Below, in pieces: positions 53,588-62,666 of a stretch of DNA of 64,000 nt; position 1 is the stretch's first letter; each line of letters starts with the position of its first letter. The translations under genes were made by a program, and so were the position numbers. The DNA lies in assembly GCF_003991195.1 (NCBI RefSeq), contig NZ_RCWL01000008.1, positions 186,599 through 250,598 of the forward strand, given 5' to 3'. Origin of the DNA: Gynurincola endophyticus. Lineage in GTDB: Bacteria > Bacteroidota > Bacteroidia > Chitinophagales > Chitinophagaceae. Below the pieces are notes generated by a model. That model ran no database searches, was not told the DNA's origin, and was given only the letters and a program-made list of their open reading frames with translations.

Positions 53588-54318
53588 GTTATCAATTAGA
53601 AATATGTGCTTTTGATCTCGCTTCAGCAATCGCTGCTTCAAAATATCCTATAGCCCGGATCGAGCTTTGTGGTGGTTTTGAAGTAGGGGGAACAACGCCC
53701 TCCTTCGCCTGTCTGCAAATGGCCAGAGAACAAATTGCTATTCCGGTTTATCCGATCATCCGGCCACGTGGAGGCGATTTCGTATATACAGAGCAGGAGT
53801 TTGAAATGATGCTTAGAGAAATTGATCTTTGTAATGAGTTAGGGTTTGAAGGTATTTCTACCGGTGTTCAGAATGAAGACGGTAGTATTGATGAAGAAAG
53901 AATGATGATGATTGTTCAGGCTGCATATCCTATGGGTGTAACCTGTCATAGGGTATTCGATTTAACACCTGATCCGCTGGCAGCGATGAATGTTTTGATC
54001 AGACTTGGAGTAGAGAGAATATTAACCAGCGGTCAACAAGCTTCGGCATTAGAGGGCGCGACTTTAATTCGCGGGTTGGTTGAAGCCGCTAACGGGCAAA
54101 TGGAAATAATGGCGGGTGCCGGAATTACTTCTTCAATTATTGGTGAACTGGCTGAGCAGTCGGGCACAAATGTTTTTCACGCTACTGCGAAGAAAATGAT
54201 TCCCGCTTATAAACGTTCTTCACCTATTAAAGAAACAGGAAGTTTGGCTGTGCTGGATGAAGAAGAATTAAAAAAGCTAATACAAAAACTAAACAAACAC
54301 TTTGGTTTAAGTTCTTAA
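53584..54318 (+). CDS. cutC: CutC-family protein
   Basis: This 244-residue TIM-barrel protein belongs to the CutC family, historically named for copper homeostasis, a role that is not firmly proven. Motifs are ARIELCGGFEVGGTTPSFAC, YPIIRPRGGDFVYTEQEF and ITCHRVFDL-type GVTCHRVFDLTPDPLAAMNV, then LTSGQQASALEGATLI. Its ATG overlaps the glycosylasparaginase stop (ATGA), implying coupled translation and hinting at a job in glycan or amino-sugar metabolism rather than copper; that hint is inference. Cytoplasmic, no signal peptide. Confidence 0.93.
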   Translation: MSYQLEICAFDLASAIAASKYPIARIELCGGFEVGGTTPSFACLQMAREQIAIPVYPIIRPRGGDFVYTEQEFEMMLREIDLCNELGFEGISTGVQNEDGSIDEERMMMIVQAAYPMGVTCHRVFDLTPDPLAAMNVLIRLGVERILTSGQQASALEGATLIRGLVEAANGQMEIMAGAGITSSIIGELAEQSGTNVFHATAKKMIPAYKRSSPIKETGSLAVLDEEELKKLIQKLNKHFGLSS

Positions 54319-54321
54319 TTT

Positions 54322-54362
54322 CTAACTTTCTTAATGGTTCACTGAACCATTAAGAAAGTTAG
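54322..54362. terminator. long perfect hairpin between convergent genes
   Basis: A 19-bp perfect inverted repeat, beginning CTAACTTTCTTAATGG and with a 3-base loop (54322-54340, 54344-54362), lies between cutC (+) and pyk (-). It lacks a strong T run beyond the stem, so it may act as a terminator with U residues inside the stem or as an RNA-stability element. Confidence 0.65.
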
Positions 54363-54385
54363 ACTATTTAAGTATAAGCTATTGA

Positions 54386-55882
54386 TTAATCATCTACTCG
54401 GCTAATTTTAAGCATATTGGTAGGAAGGTGTAAATGAATAGGAACAGAACCGGTATTTACAACAACGTCTCCTGTTTTGATAAATCCTCTTTTCTTTAAG
54501 ATGGTCATCTGATCGGCGATGATATCATCAATGCTTTCTTCTTCATCGTAGAAAAAGGCACGTACGCCCCAGCTTAAGCTTAACTGATTTACAAGAGAAC
54601 GTTCTTTTGTAAAGATAAATAACGGTGATTTCGGACGATAAGAACTCAGCATGAAAGCTGTATAGCCCGATTGCGTCATACCGATTAATGCATTTGACTT
54701 AGTGTCATTGGCCAGTTTACAGGCATTATAACAAACCGCATCAGATAAGAAAGAAGGAGAGTGAGGTTGTGGTCTTAAATCTTCTTCTCTGTTATAACGA
54801 TACTCAGTTCTTTCTACTTCAAGAATGATTTTACGCATTGTTTCAACCACCAGTGTAGGGTGATTACCCGCCGCAGTTTCACCGCTTAACATTACGGCAT
54901 CTGCACCTTCCAGTACTGCGTTAGCAACGTCAGTAATTTCAGAACGGTTAGGCTTTACACGGTCCATCATCGATTCCATCATTTGTGTTGCTACAATAAC
55001 CGGTTTCGCACGGTGGATACATTTACGGATAATATCTCTTTGTGCCATCGGTACTTTTTCAACCGGTAATTCAACACCCAGGTCACCTCTGGCAACCATC
55101 ACACCGTCAGATTCGATAATAATATTTCTTAAATCGGTTAAAGCACTCGGCATTTCGATTTTTGCAATCACTTTACTCATTGAGTTTGCATCTTTGATAC
55201 GACGTTTTAAGTCAACGATATCTTCAGCTCTTCTCACAAATGATAATGCAATCCAGTCAACATTCTGACCTAATATAAAGTCTAAGTCGATTAAATCTTT
55301 TTCAGTAAGGGCCGGCAGTGAAATTTTGGTATCCGGTAAGTTTACTCCTTTTTTAGGTAACAGAATACCACCGTAAGTTACTTCTACTTTTACTTCACCG
55401 GCAGCAGTGATTTCTCTTACAATTACTTCAATTTTACCGTCATCGATCAGAATTTTGTTGCCTACTTCCACATCTTCGTGCAGGTTAGGGTAAGAAACAT
55501 AAATACTGTCTTTAGTACCAACTACTTTCTGATTTGATTGAAAGGTGATGATATCGCCGGTTGCGATTGGCAAAGCGCCATTTTCAATTTCACCTACTCT
55601 CAGTTTAGGACCTTGTAAATCTGCTAATATTGCAATGTTGTAAGGTTCAGTTTTGTTGATCGCACGGATGTGTCTGATTACTTCAGCTTTGTTTTCGTGA
55701 GTGCCGTGCGAAAAGTTTAAACGAAATATATTCACACCTGCTTTTACTAAAGAAAGTAATCCTTCGTAAGAATCACATGCAGGGCCAACTGTTGCTACGA
55801 TTTTGGTTCTATGCGTACTGTGGGTTATACCTGCTACTTTGTCCATCTCCTCGTGGGTATACTTCGATATATCTCTTGCCAT
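54386..55882 (-). CDS. pyk: pyruvate kinase
   Basis: Pyruvate kinase (498 residues) makes pyruvate and ATP from phosphoenolpyruvate in the last step of glycolysis. Seen motifs: TKIVATVGPACDSYEGLLSL, VNIFRLNFSHGTHENK, the active-site MVARGDLGVELPVEKVP, KPVIVATQMMESMM and SDVANAVLEGADAVMLSGET-type ITDVANAVLEGADAVMLSGE. Length is usual. It begins 51 bases after pfkA stops on the same strand, so the two glycolysis genes are likely co-transcribed. Confidence 0.97.
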   Translation of the reverse strand: MARDISKYTHEEMDKVAGITHSTHRTKIVATVGPACDSYEGLLSLVKAGVNIFRLNFSHGTHENKAEVIRHIRAINKTEPYNIAILADLQGPKLRVGEIENGALPIATGDIITFQSNQKVVGTKDSIYVSYPNLHEDVEVGNKILIDDGKIEVIVREITAAGEVKVEVTYGGILLPKKGVNLPDTKISLPALTEKDLIDLDFILGQNVDWIALSFVRRAEDIVDLKRRIKDANSMSKVIAKIEMPSALTDLRNIIIESDGVMVARGDLGVELPVEKVPMAQRDIIRKCIHRAKPVIVATQMMESMMDRVKPNRSEITDVANAVLEGADAVMLSGETAAGNHPTLVVETMRKIILEVERTEYRYNREEDLRPQPHSPSFLSDAVCYNACKLANDTKSNALIGMTQSGYTAFMLSSYRPKSPLFIFTKERSLVNQLSLSWGVRAFFYDEEESIDDIIADQMTILKKRGFIKTGDVVVNTGSVPIHLHLPTNMLKISRVDD

Positions 55883-55933
55883 AATTTTAATTGTTTATAA
55901 GTCGCTTAAATTTATTCAATCATTCAATGTTGT

Positions 55934-56917
55934 TTAGCTCGCTAAAATTTTCACTATTTTGAGCCATTCATCACCGATGGTTTGTTTTGATTTAACGGCC
56001 TTTTCAAGAAGTGTGTATTCCATAGCGTTATTCACAATTCCGACCATTACATTGTCTCTTCCTTCGAGTAAACATTCTACTGCTGAGTAGCCCATTCTGC
56101 TGGCTATTAATCTGTCAAAACAGGTTGGCATACCGCCTCTCTGTATATGTCCTAAAATACAAACCCTGGTATCACTTGCAGGAATTCTTTCTTTCACGAT
56201 TTTTGCTACTTCATCAGCTCCTCCGAATCCGTCACCTTCAGCAACTACTACTAAGTTTACCAGTTTATTTCTTCTTCCTTTTTCCTGTAAAGAATCAATC
56301 AGCTCTTCAATATCGGTTTTACGTTCAGGAATTAAAATGTGTTCAGCACCGGTAGCGATACCGCTATGCAAAGCAATATAACCGGCATCACGCCCCATTA
56401 CTTCAATAACGAATAAACGGTCGTGTGAGTCAGCTGTATCCCGAATTTTATCAATTGCTTCTACAGCGGTATTAACAGCTGTGTCAAAACCAATGGTAAA
56501 GTCGGTACCTGCTATATCTTTATCAATTGTACCTGGCAAACCGATACAAGGAATATCATATTCTCTGCTGAAAACGTCAGCACCTCTGAATGATCCGTCT
56601 CCTCCGATAATGACCAAACCATCGATACCGATTGCTTTCAGGTTGTCGTAAGCTTTTTTCCTTCCTTCCGGAGTCAGAAATTCCTTACTTCTTGCTGTTT
56701 TTAGGATTGTTCCCCCTCTTTGAATAATATTGGCTACACTTTTCGAATTCATCGGAACGATGTCGTTATCAATCATACCCTGATAACCTCTCATGATCCC
56801 ATATACTTCTAAGCCATAGTAAATACCAGTACGCACTACCGCACGTATGGCAGCATTCATACCAGGTGAGTCCCCGCCGGATGTTAAAACGCCTATTTTT
56901 GTAACCTTTTTTGCCAT
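55934..56917 (-). CDS. pfkA: 6-phosphofructokinase
   Basis: ATP-dependent phosphofructokinase of 327 residues, with GVLTSGGDSPGMNAAIRAVV (nucleotide site), GGDGSFRGADVFS, LPGTIDKDIAGTDFTIGFDT (catalytic Asp in TIDKD) and LGHIQRGGMPTCFDRLIASR. The GGDGS motif is the form associated with ATP rather than pyrophosphate use. It commits fructose-6-phosphate to glycolysis; NagB in the same window produces that substrate. It stands upstream of pyk. Confidence 0.97.
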   Translation of the reverse strand: MAKKVTKIGVLTSGGDSPGMNAAIRAVVRTGIYYGLEVYGIMRGYQGMIDNDIVPMNSKSVANIIQRGGTILKTARSKEFLTPEGRKKAYDNLKAIGIDGLVIIGGDGSFRGADVFSREYDIPCIGLPGTIDKDIAGTDFTIGFDTAVNTAVEAIDKIRDTADSHDRLFVIEVMGRDAGYIALHSGIATGAEHILIPERKTDIEELIDSLQEKGRRNKLVNLVVVAEGDGFGGADEVAKIVKERIPASDTRVCILGHIQRGGMPTCFDRLIASRMGYSAVECLLEGRDNVMVGIVNNAMEYTLLEKAVKSKQTIGDEWLKIVKILAS

Positions 56918-57304
56918 TGAGTAGAGAATTAACTAAATTTTAAATAGATTAACGAAACAATAAATAATTTTCGATAAATCGCTCCAAAATTAAGGTTTTG
57001 TTTTGATTGTACAACAAAACTTAAATGAACATATTGTTTCTGATAACTCAAATGGTTTCGAACGCTTTTGTTCTCTTTCTTTTTATTACCTAACAAATGT
57101 TTGTACTCGTATCTTAGATTGTTAAAGCCCGCAAAAGGTTGTCAGCTTTCTCCCGCGAAAAGCCTTTACAGTAACGATTTTATTCTTTACAGTAAATTCT
57201 AATTCAATTCTAATCTTACTTTAACGTTGAAAGACTTTTTTCTAATCTCTCTTTTTTTCAGAAAAGAACCGAACTTTACATTCTACATAATGTTGCTATT
57301 GAAT
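56918..57304. other. divergent spacer, 387 bp
   Basis: AT-rich region between pfkA (-) and the reductase gene (+). It should contain both promoters. No RNA gene or notable repeat was recognised; the longer frame start at 57227 is thought to lie in untranslated leader. Confidence 0.5.
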
Positions 57305-58207
57305 ATGACTCAGAAGAAGATTTTAATTACCGGTGCCAACGGTTTTCTCGGCCAATTTTTAGTGCGTGATTTGTGGCAAAAAGGGTATGAGGTGATTGCC
57401 ACCGGAAAAGGTGAAAATCGTTTACCGTTTACTTATACCGAAAGATTTACCTATGATACGCTCGATATCGGTAAATCTGCCAGTGTTCATTCGGTTTTTG
57501 ATAAACACAAACCGAATCTGGTTATTCATGCTGCTGCCATTACTCAGGTAGATGATGCTGAACGAAATACCGAACTGGCCGAGCAAATTAACGTGCAGGG
57601 TACTGCAGAAGTTTTGGTGGATGCGGAAACTTATGCCGAATACATCCTGTTTATCAGTACCGATTTTGTATTTGACGGTAATAAAGGGATGTATGAAGAA
57701 GAGGATGATTTACAACCTTTATCGTTTTATGGATTTACTAAAATGCAGGCAGAGGCTATTATGAGTACGGCTGAAATTCCATATTCAATTGTACGTACCT
57801 GTCTGGTTTATGGTAAACCCTTATCCGGAGCACGTTCTAATATCATTCAATGGGTAAGCGGAAAATTACAGGCCAATGAAGCTATTAAAGTGGTAAATGA
57901 TCAGGTGCGCACTCCAACTTATGTAGAAGACCTGTCAAAGGCTATTGTACAGCTGGTGGAACAACGTCTTACCGGTATTTATCATATTTCAGGAAAAGAA
58001 GTATTCACACCATACGAAATGGCTGTTGCTACCGCAAACTATCTGGGGGCAGATACAAGTTTGATTACTCCTGTAGATGCCAGTACTTTTAAAGAAGTAG
58101 GCAAAAGGCCTTTAAAAACAGGGTTTTCCATAAAAAAAGCTGAAACCCTGATCGGATTTCAGCCAGTTTCTTTTCAGGAAGCGCTGATTAAGATTTTTGA
58201 GCAGTAA
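57305..58207 (+). CDS. NAD-dependent sugar-nucleotide-type reductase (RmlD-like)
   Basis: This extended short-chain dehydrogenase of about 300 residues resembles dTDP-4-dehydrorhamnose reductase (RmlD). It has the Rossmann motif TGANGFLGQFL near the N terminus, DLVIHAAAITQVDDAE-type NLVIHAAAITQVDDAERNTE, the active-site serine-threonine in ISTDFVFDGN and YGFTKMQAEA with Y and K four apart. The ATG at 57305 (MTQKKILITG) fits the family; the upstream ATG-less extension from 57227 does not. The 3' end overlaps the convergent ctlX-like gene by 20 bases. Exact substrate unknown. Confidence 0.87.
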   Translation: MTQKKILITGANGFLGQFLVRDLWQKGYEVIATGKGENRLPFTYTERFTYDTLDIGKSASVHSVFDKHKPNLVIHAAAITQVDDAERNTELAEQINVQGTAEVLVDAETYAEYILFISTDFVFDGNKGMYEEEDDLQPLSFYGFTKMQAEAIMSTAEIPYSIVRTCLVYGKPLSGARSNIIQWVSGKLQANEAIKVVNDQVRTPTYVEDLSKAIVQLVEQRLTGIYHISGKEVFTPYEMAVATANYLGADTSLITPVDASTFKEVGKRPLKTGFSIKKAETLIGFQPVSFQEALIKIFEQ

Positions 58208-59102
58208 ATACTTCTGCGATCATACAACGGGCACTACCACCGCCATTGGTTTCAATGGTGGTTAACGGTATGGGAAGTAGCTCGTTGTAACGGCTCAATT
58301 CGTTTATTTGTTCGTCCGTTAAACTTTTATAGGCTGATTGTGACATAATTAAATACTTGTCACCCTTTTTGTTTTGCAATTGTATCATATTACCGGCGAA
58401 TTCATTCATCTGCTCATAGGTAATGGTAATAAGTTCTTTATTTAACCCTTGTACCAGTTTGATGAACATATTTTTTTCTTCTTCATCGGTAATGGAATCT
58501 ATACATGCTACTACAAACAGATCTCCTACACACATCATTACATTGGTATGATAAATCGGAGCTCCTTTCTGATCATATGAATGAAATGTAAACGGCTGAT
58601 AATTCATTTTTACACAAAAGTCTTCCAGCACTTTTGCATTTGTTCTTTCACTGATACAGGCAAAAGCTATCCGGTGATCACTGTCGAGCACCATGCTGCC
58701 TGTTCCTTCCAGATACATTTCCTGTTCTTCATAACCGGTAAAGTCTTCTATTTTCTGAATATCAAATTCACTTTTTATCTTCGATAATACAAACGGTTTA
58801 CGTTCGGCACGGCGATTTTTCGCATACATCGGATACAGGCAAATGGTACCATTACTGTGCAGGCTGATCCAGTTGTTCGGAAAAATTGAATCGGGTGTAG
58901 CAGGAGAGGGAGTATCATTTACTACCAATACTTCAATGCCCTTTTCTTTTAACTTGTGAACAAAATTATCAAATTCATACAATGCTTTCTCCTGAGTTCT
59001 TTCGTCTGTTTTGTTTACCTGAAAGGCATTGTTGACTGCCGTTTCAGCATTATAACCGAAGTGAATAGGTCTGATCATTAAAACTTTAGAAGCAATAGGC
59101 AT
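58188..59102 (-). CDS. ctlX: CtlX-type citrulline/arginine-related hydrolase
   Basis: This 304-residue protein belongs to the guanidino-group modifying superfamily (amidinotransferase/deiminase fold). The motifs are TPDSIFPNNWISLHSNG, LEGTGSMVLDSDHRIAFACI with the E-G-T-G substrate-binding pattern, and the C-terminal catalytic cysteine in NGGGSARCMIAEVF. It fits the CtlX family proposed for citrulline use. It starts 9 bases after the arginine deiminase gene ends, so both are in one unit. The symbol is used on family resemblance; activity is inference. Confidence 0.85.
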   Translation of the reverse strand: MPIASKVLMIRPIHFGYNAETAVNNAFQVNKTDERTQEKALYEFDNFVHKLKEKGIEVLVVNDTPSPATPDSIFPNNWISLHSNGTICLYPMYAKNRRAERKPFVLSKIKSEFDIQKIEDFTGYEEQEMYLEGTGSMVLDSDHRIAFACISERTNAKVLEDFCVKMNYQPFTFHSYDQKGAPIYHTNVMMCVGDLFVVACIDSITDEEEKNMFIKLVQGLNKELITITYEQMNEFAGNMIQLQNKKGDKYLIMSQSAYKSLTDEQINELSRYNELLPIPLTTIETNGGGSARCMIAEVFTAQKS

Positions 59103-59111
59103 ATGTTAATT

Positions 59112-60560
59112 TTAGTCGTGAATTGATTTTCTGAGAATTGGCATACTCATACAATGGAAACCACCTCTCGCTCTCGATAATTCTGCAGAAGGAAACAGTA
59201 TCAGTGTATCGGTCATTTTTTGAGGTTCCAGTTCTCCGCTCTCAAATTTCAACAACAGTTCCTCTACATGAATAATATCAAATCCGGCTTTTTTGAAAGC
59301 ATCGACGGTTTTGTCATTACGGTCATACCCTAATACAACTCCTTCTTTCAGTGCGAGGACGTTGCAAGAATCGGTCCACTGTTCTCTACTGTCGAACGGA
59401 AATTCATTGTTGCCTGAATAAATCATTTTCACTTTACCTTCTACTCCTAAGTCATTCGATGAAATATCAATTAATAACTCTTCTAATGAATCGAAGTAAA
59501 TTGGATTTTCTATGTCTTTGCGTTTAAACTGAGTAATATGTATCTTCTCTTCTTTCTTATTACTGAGCAAAATCCTTTCGATTACATCTGCATTTTCATG
59601 TTTTAATGCTTTTTTGCTGAATGCTCCCAACATTACCCACACATTTCTTTTTACCTGGGTAAAAATGGTATCAATATGCATGTAATCTCTTTTCTTAGGA
59701 ATGCGGATAATTGAAACTTTCTTTACTATATTATGTTCGAATAATAATTTGGTTACCTGATGTGCCGCTTCCATACTCGTACGCTCACTTACTCCGATCA
59801 GTACATGATCTTTTGAAACCACCATAACGTCTCCGCCTTCAAGCGTCACCTTTTTATCATCCATATCCCTTGGTAACAGAAAGTGCTGATATGTATCAGG
59901 GATTTCTATAATATTTTCCTGGAAGTTTTCGAATAAAGGGTGATTGAAGAAAATGTATTTGGCAATTAATGCTTCCCTTCTTCTGGCTTTTTTAGCCGGT
60001 TTATTCAACAACAGGTATTCATTGATAACAATACCAATGTCTCTGGTGAAAATAAAGTTTGGAATAGGTGGAAATAACAATCCATCATCCGGTAATGAAC
60101 CACTGATCATTGTTTTGGCCAGCTGCTGTGCTGTTAACCCCAATAACTTGTTTTGCATTTGCATAGAAATACCTTCAATGGCGCAGGTCGCTGCTACCAG
60201 TTGCTGGCGAATATCCGTATCGTCTAAAATTTCAGCCAGTAGCCACTCCAGTTCAATTACTTTTTCTGAACGGTGAAACTGTTCTTTCTCCGGCTTGTAA
60301 AAATCTCTTTTAGCTGCCGGAGCATCTATTTTTGAAAGTTGGCCTTTTATTTTTTCAGGATCCAGGAAGTACAACAGCAATTTTACATAATAATCGTACT
60401 CTTTTTTGCGGATAGTGTCTAAATGTACAATGTCTTCAAATAACCAGTCCTGCGCTTTGGAAGGAACCACTCTGCCTAAACCACTGTCAGGACTGTGAAT
60501 TAATAACCTTTGTAATGTTCCTATTTCCGAGTCCACTCTGATAGATTTACTCATAACCAT
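59112..60560 (-). CDS. arcA: arginine deiminase
   Basis: This 482-residue enzyme converts arginine to citrulline and ammonia. The recognised segments are the N-terminal SEIGTLQRLLIHSPDSGLGR, PNFIFTRDIGIVI (F-T-R-D), VTLEGGDVMVV, the histidine-containing MHIDTIFTQV and the C-terminal catalytic cysteine in SRARGGFHCMSMPILRK. It is longer than typical bacterial ArcA of about 410 residues. The start could also be the ATG at 60554. It is followed by the CtlX-like gene, and an ornithine aminotransferase gene lies elsewhere in the window, so a connected arginine-degradation route is likely. Confidence 0.9.
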   Translation of the reverse strand: MVMSKSIRVDSEIGTLQRLLIHSPDSGLGRVVPSKAQDWLFEDIVHLDTIRKKEYDYYVKLLLYFLDPEKIKGQLSKIDAPAAKRDFYKPEKEQFHRSEKVIELEWLLAEILDDTDIRQQLVAATCAIEGISMQMQNKLLGLTAQQLAKTMISGSLPDDGLLFPPIPNFIFTRDIGIVINEYLLLNKPAKKARRREALIAKYIFFNHPLFENFQENIIEIPDTYQHFLLPRDMDDKKVTLEGGDVMVVSKDHVLIGVSERTSMEAAHQVTKLLFEHNIVKKVSIIRIPKKRDYMHIDTIFTQVKRNVWVMLGAFSKKALKHENADVIERILLSNKKEEKIHITQFKRKDIENPIYFDSLEELLIDISSNDLGVEGKVKMIYSGNNEFPFDSREQWTDSCNVLALKEGVVLGYDRNDKTVDAFKKAGFDIIHVEELLLKFESGELEPQKMTDTLILFPSAELSRARGGFHCMSMPILRKSIHD

Positions 60561-60827
60561 GCAATTTTTGTAATTCTCAACAGTTGTATGTGATAATTAA
60601 TAGTTGACGGAATGTATTATCTTAAAGGTGAAAATACATCCTCCCGCCTGAAATCCGTATTAAAAAAAGCTTATCATGAATAGATGAAGCTTATATTTTA
60701 TACGTAAAATAAGGAGGGTAAAACAGAAAAATTTCAAAATAATAAAATATTTGCAAAGAAACGAACAATCGTTAGTATTTTGAGCTGAATTCTATTATTT
60801 TTGAGTAAATAAATTTGTTAAAGCTAT

Positions 60828-61982
60828 ATGGATTTCCAACTCACTGAAGAACAGTTAATGATTCGTCAGGCCGCCCGCGATTTTGCACAACAGGAATGTT
60901 TGTCTGGAGTGATCGAAAGAGATGAAACTCAGACATTTCCAAAAGAACAAGTTAGTAAATTAGCCGATTTAGGTTTTATGGGTATGATGGTTTCACCCGA
61001 TTATGGTGGAGCCGGTTTAGATACGATTTCTTACGTTTTAGCAATGGAAGAAGTGAGTAAAATTGATGCCAGCGTGAGTGTTTGTATGAGTGTTAATAAC
61101 TCTTTAGTGTGTTGGGGGTTGGAGCGTTTTGCCAGCGAAGAACAAAAACATAAATATTTAACGCCATTGGCACAAGGTAAAAAGGATGGCGAATTATATA
61201 TCGGCGCCTTTCTATTAAGCGAACCGGAAGCCGGTTCTGATGCTACTTCCCAAAGAACAACTGCCATTGATAATGGAGATCATTATGTGTTGAACGGGAT
61301 AAAAAACTGGATTACAAACGGTAATTCTGCAAGTGTTTACCTGGTAATTGCACAAACGGATATTGCTAAAGGGAGTAAAGGAATCAATGCTTTTATCGTA
61401 GAGAAAAACTGGCCCGGTGTAACTGTAGGGGCGAAAGAAAATAAACTCGGTATTCGCGGAAGTGATACGCATAGTATTTCTTTTACGGACGTAAAAGTTC
61501 CGAAAGAAAACAGAATCGGAGAAGATGGATTCGGTTTCGTATTTGCCATGAAAACTTTAAGTGGCGGCCGTATTGGTATTGCGTCCCAGGCTTTGGGAAT
61601 TGCCAGCGGTGCCTATGAACTGGCTTTAAATTATTCTAAACAAAGAAAAGCTTTCGGAAAAGAAATCATGCACCATCAGGCTATTCAGTTTAAGCTGGCT
61701 GACATGGCTACTAAAATTGAAGCATCCCGTTTATTGTGCTTGAAAGCCGCCTGGGAAAAAGATCAGCATATTGACTATACCCTCAGCTCTTCTATAGCGA
61801 AAGTATTTGCTTCTGAAACGGCTATGTGGACCACTACCGAAGCTGTTCAGATTCACGGTGGATATGGTTATGTAAAAGAATACCACGTGGAGCGTTTAAT
61901 GCGCGACGCAAAAATTACACAGATTTATGAAGGCACCAGTGAAGTACAACGTATCGTGATCAGCAGATCAATTCTGAAATAA
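60828..61982 (+). CDS. acyl-CoA dehydrogenase
   Basis: This 384-residue flavoenzyme oxidises acyl-CoA to 2-enoyl-CoA. Domains run in the usual order: helical N terminus (FQLTEEQLMIRQAARDFAQQ), middle beta domain (GAFLLSEPEAGSDATSQRTT; NGIKNWITNGNSASVYLVIA), and the C-terminal helices with SGGRIGIASQALGIASGAYE and RKAFGKEIMHHQAIQFKLAD. The catalytic glutamate lies in QIYEGTSEVQRIVISR. The pattern is like short-chain acyl-CoA dehydrogenases. Electrons should go to the ETF encoded at 27.5-29.3 kb. A terminator follows. Confidence 0.95.
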   Translation: MDFQLTEEQLMIRQAARDFAQQECLSGVIERDETQTFPKEQVSKLADLGFMGMMVSPDYGGAGLDTISYVLAMEEVSKIDASVSVCMSVNNSLVCWGLERFASEEQKHKYLTPLAQGKKDGELYIGAFLLSEPEAGSDATSQRTTAIDNGDHYVLNGIKNWITNGNSASVYLVIAQTDIAKGSKGINAFIVEKNWPGVTVGAKENKLGIRGSDTHSISFTDVKVPKENRIGEDGFGFVFAMKTLSGGRIGIASQALGIASGAYELALNYSKQRKAFGKEIMHHQAIQFKLADMATKIEASRLLCLKAAWEKDQHIDYTLSSSIAKVFASETAMWTTTEAVQIHGGYGYVKEYHVERLMRDAKITQIYEGTSEVQRIVISRSILK

Positions 61983-62005
61983 TTTTTACTTACATAATTC
62001 ATCAC

Positions 62006-62042
62006 AACGACGGCTTCCTGAACAGGCCGTCGTTCTTTTTTT
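62006..62042 (+). terminator. terminator of the acyl-CoA dehydrogenase gene
   Basis: AACGACGGC (62006-62014) pairs with GCCGTCGTT (62026-62034), with nested CCTG/CAGG, followed by seven T. Confidence 0.88.
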
Positions 62043-62250
62043 GATCATACCATTATTGTTAAGCGTACTGCCGCGGATTAATACCAGATCAGGCGGCACC
62101 GTTTGTGTTTTTAATTGTTCGGAGATTGTCAAAGTCTTACTCCTCTTGGCTTTGCTGTAAAATAATGGTATTCAGTTGTGTACGATTTTTTTTGATTAAG
62201 TGCGCAGAAAATCGTATTTTAATAGGATAGACTTATAAATACGGAGTGTT

Positions 62251-62628
62251 ATGCGTTTATTAATGGTTGTTGTTTTTCTGGTAATCAATTTAGTGATCTG
62301 GGTGCTATATGGCGTTAGCTCGTTAACTCCCGCTATTGACGCCGAATTACCTGCTACTTTGTTAGAAATTCTTCCTTATATCAACTTCTTTATTGCCATC
62401 AACGCAATAGCCAGTATTTATTTTTATAAAGTTACCCGACAGGTACTTCATTATACACCTTCTATCTGGATCCTTTTCATTCTGGTAATGATCGGAGCCA
62501 GTTACTTTATGCATCCTTCGCACCAGCTATCGGTAGCTGAAATCAGCTTACAGGCAAGTGGTGTATTGGCTTGTTTCCTTACTATTTGCTGGTTACCACG
62601 CTCTTCAGCACAGGTTCAAACTGCCTAG
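62251..62628 (+). CDS. small uncharacterised membrane protein
   Basis: This protein of 125 residues has four predicted membrane helices: VVVFLVINLVIWVLYG, LPYINFFIAINAIASIYFY, PSIWILFILVMIGASYF and ISLQASGVLACFLTICWL. No family is recognised. The ATG at 62251 begins a short basic N terminus. It ends 38 bases before the YggS gene on the same strand, but a TACCTTTG element lies between them, so the downstream gene probably has its own promoter. Confidence 0.75.
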   Translation: MRLLMVVVFLVINLVIWVLYGVSSLTPAIDAELPATLLEILPYINFFIAINAIASIYFYKVTRQVLHYTPSIWILFILVMIGASYFMHPSHQLSVAEISLQASGVLACFLTICWLPRSSAQVQTA

Positions 62629-62635
62629 TATTTCA

Positions 62636-62643
62636 TACCTTTG
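62636..62643 (+). promoter_or_regulatory. -7 element of the yggS gene
   Basis: TACCTTTG matches TAnnTTTG. It lies 23 bases before the ATG at 62667, just after the stop of the small membrane protein gene, suggesting a short leader. Confidence 0.5.
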
Positions 62644-62666
62644 TGTTTTCAAAGGAATGGATTATT

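Noticed and set aside
57227-57304. N-terminal extension of the RmlD-like reductase
   Set aside because: Adds a hydrophobic, phenylalanine-rich segment before the Rossmann start; the ATG at 57305 gives the usual MTQKKILITG beginning.
62571-62666. Longer N terminus for the YggS protein
   Set aside because: It overlaps the upstream membrane protein gene and contains the likely promoter element TACCTTTG.
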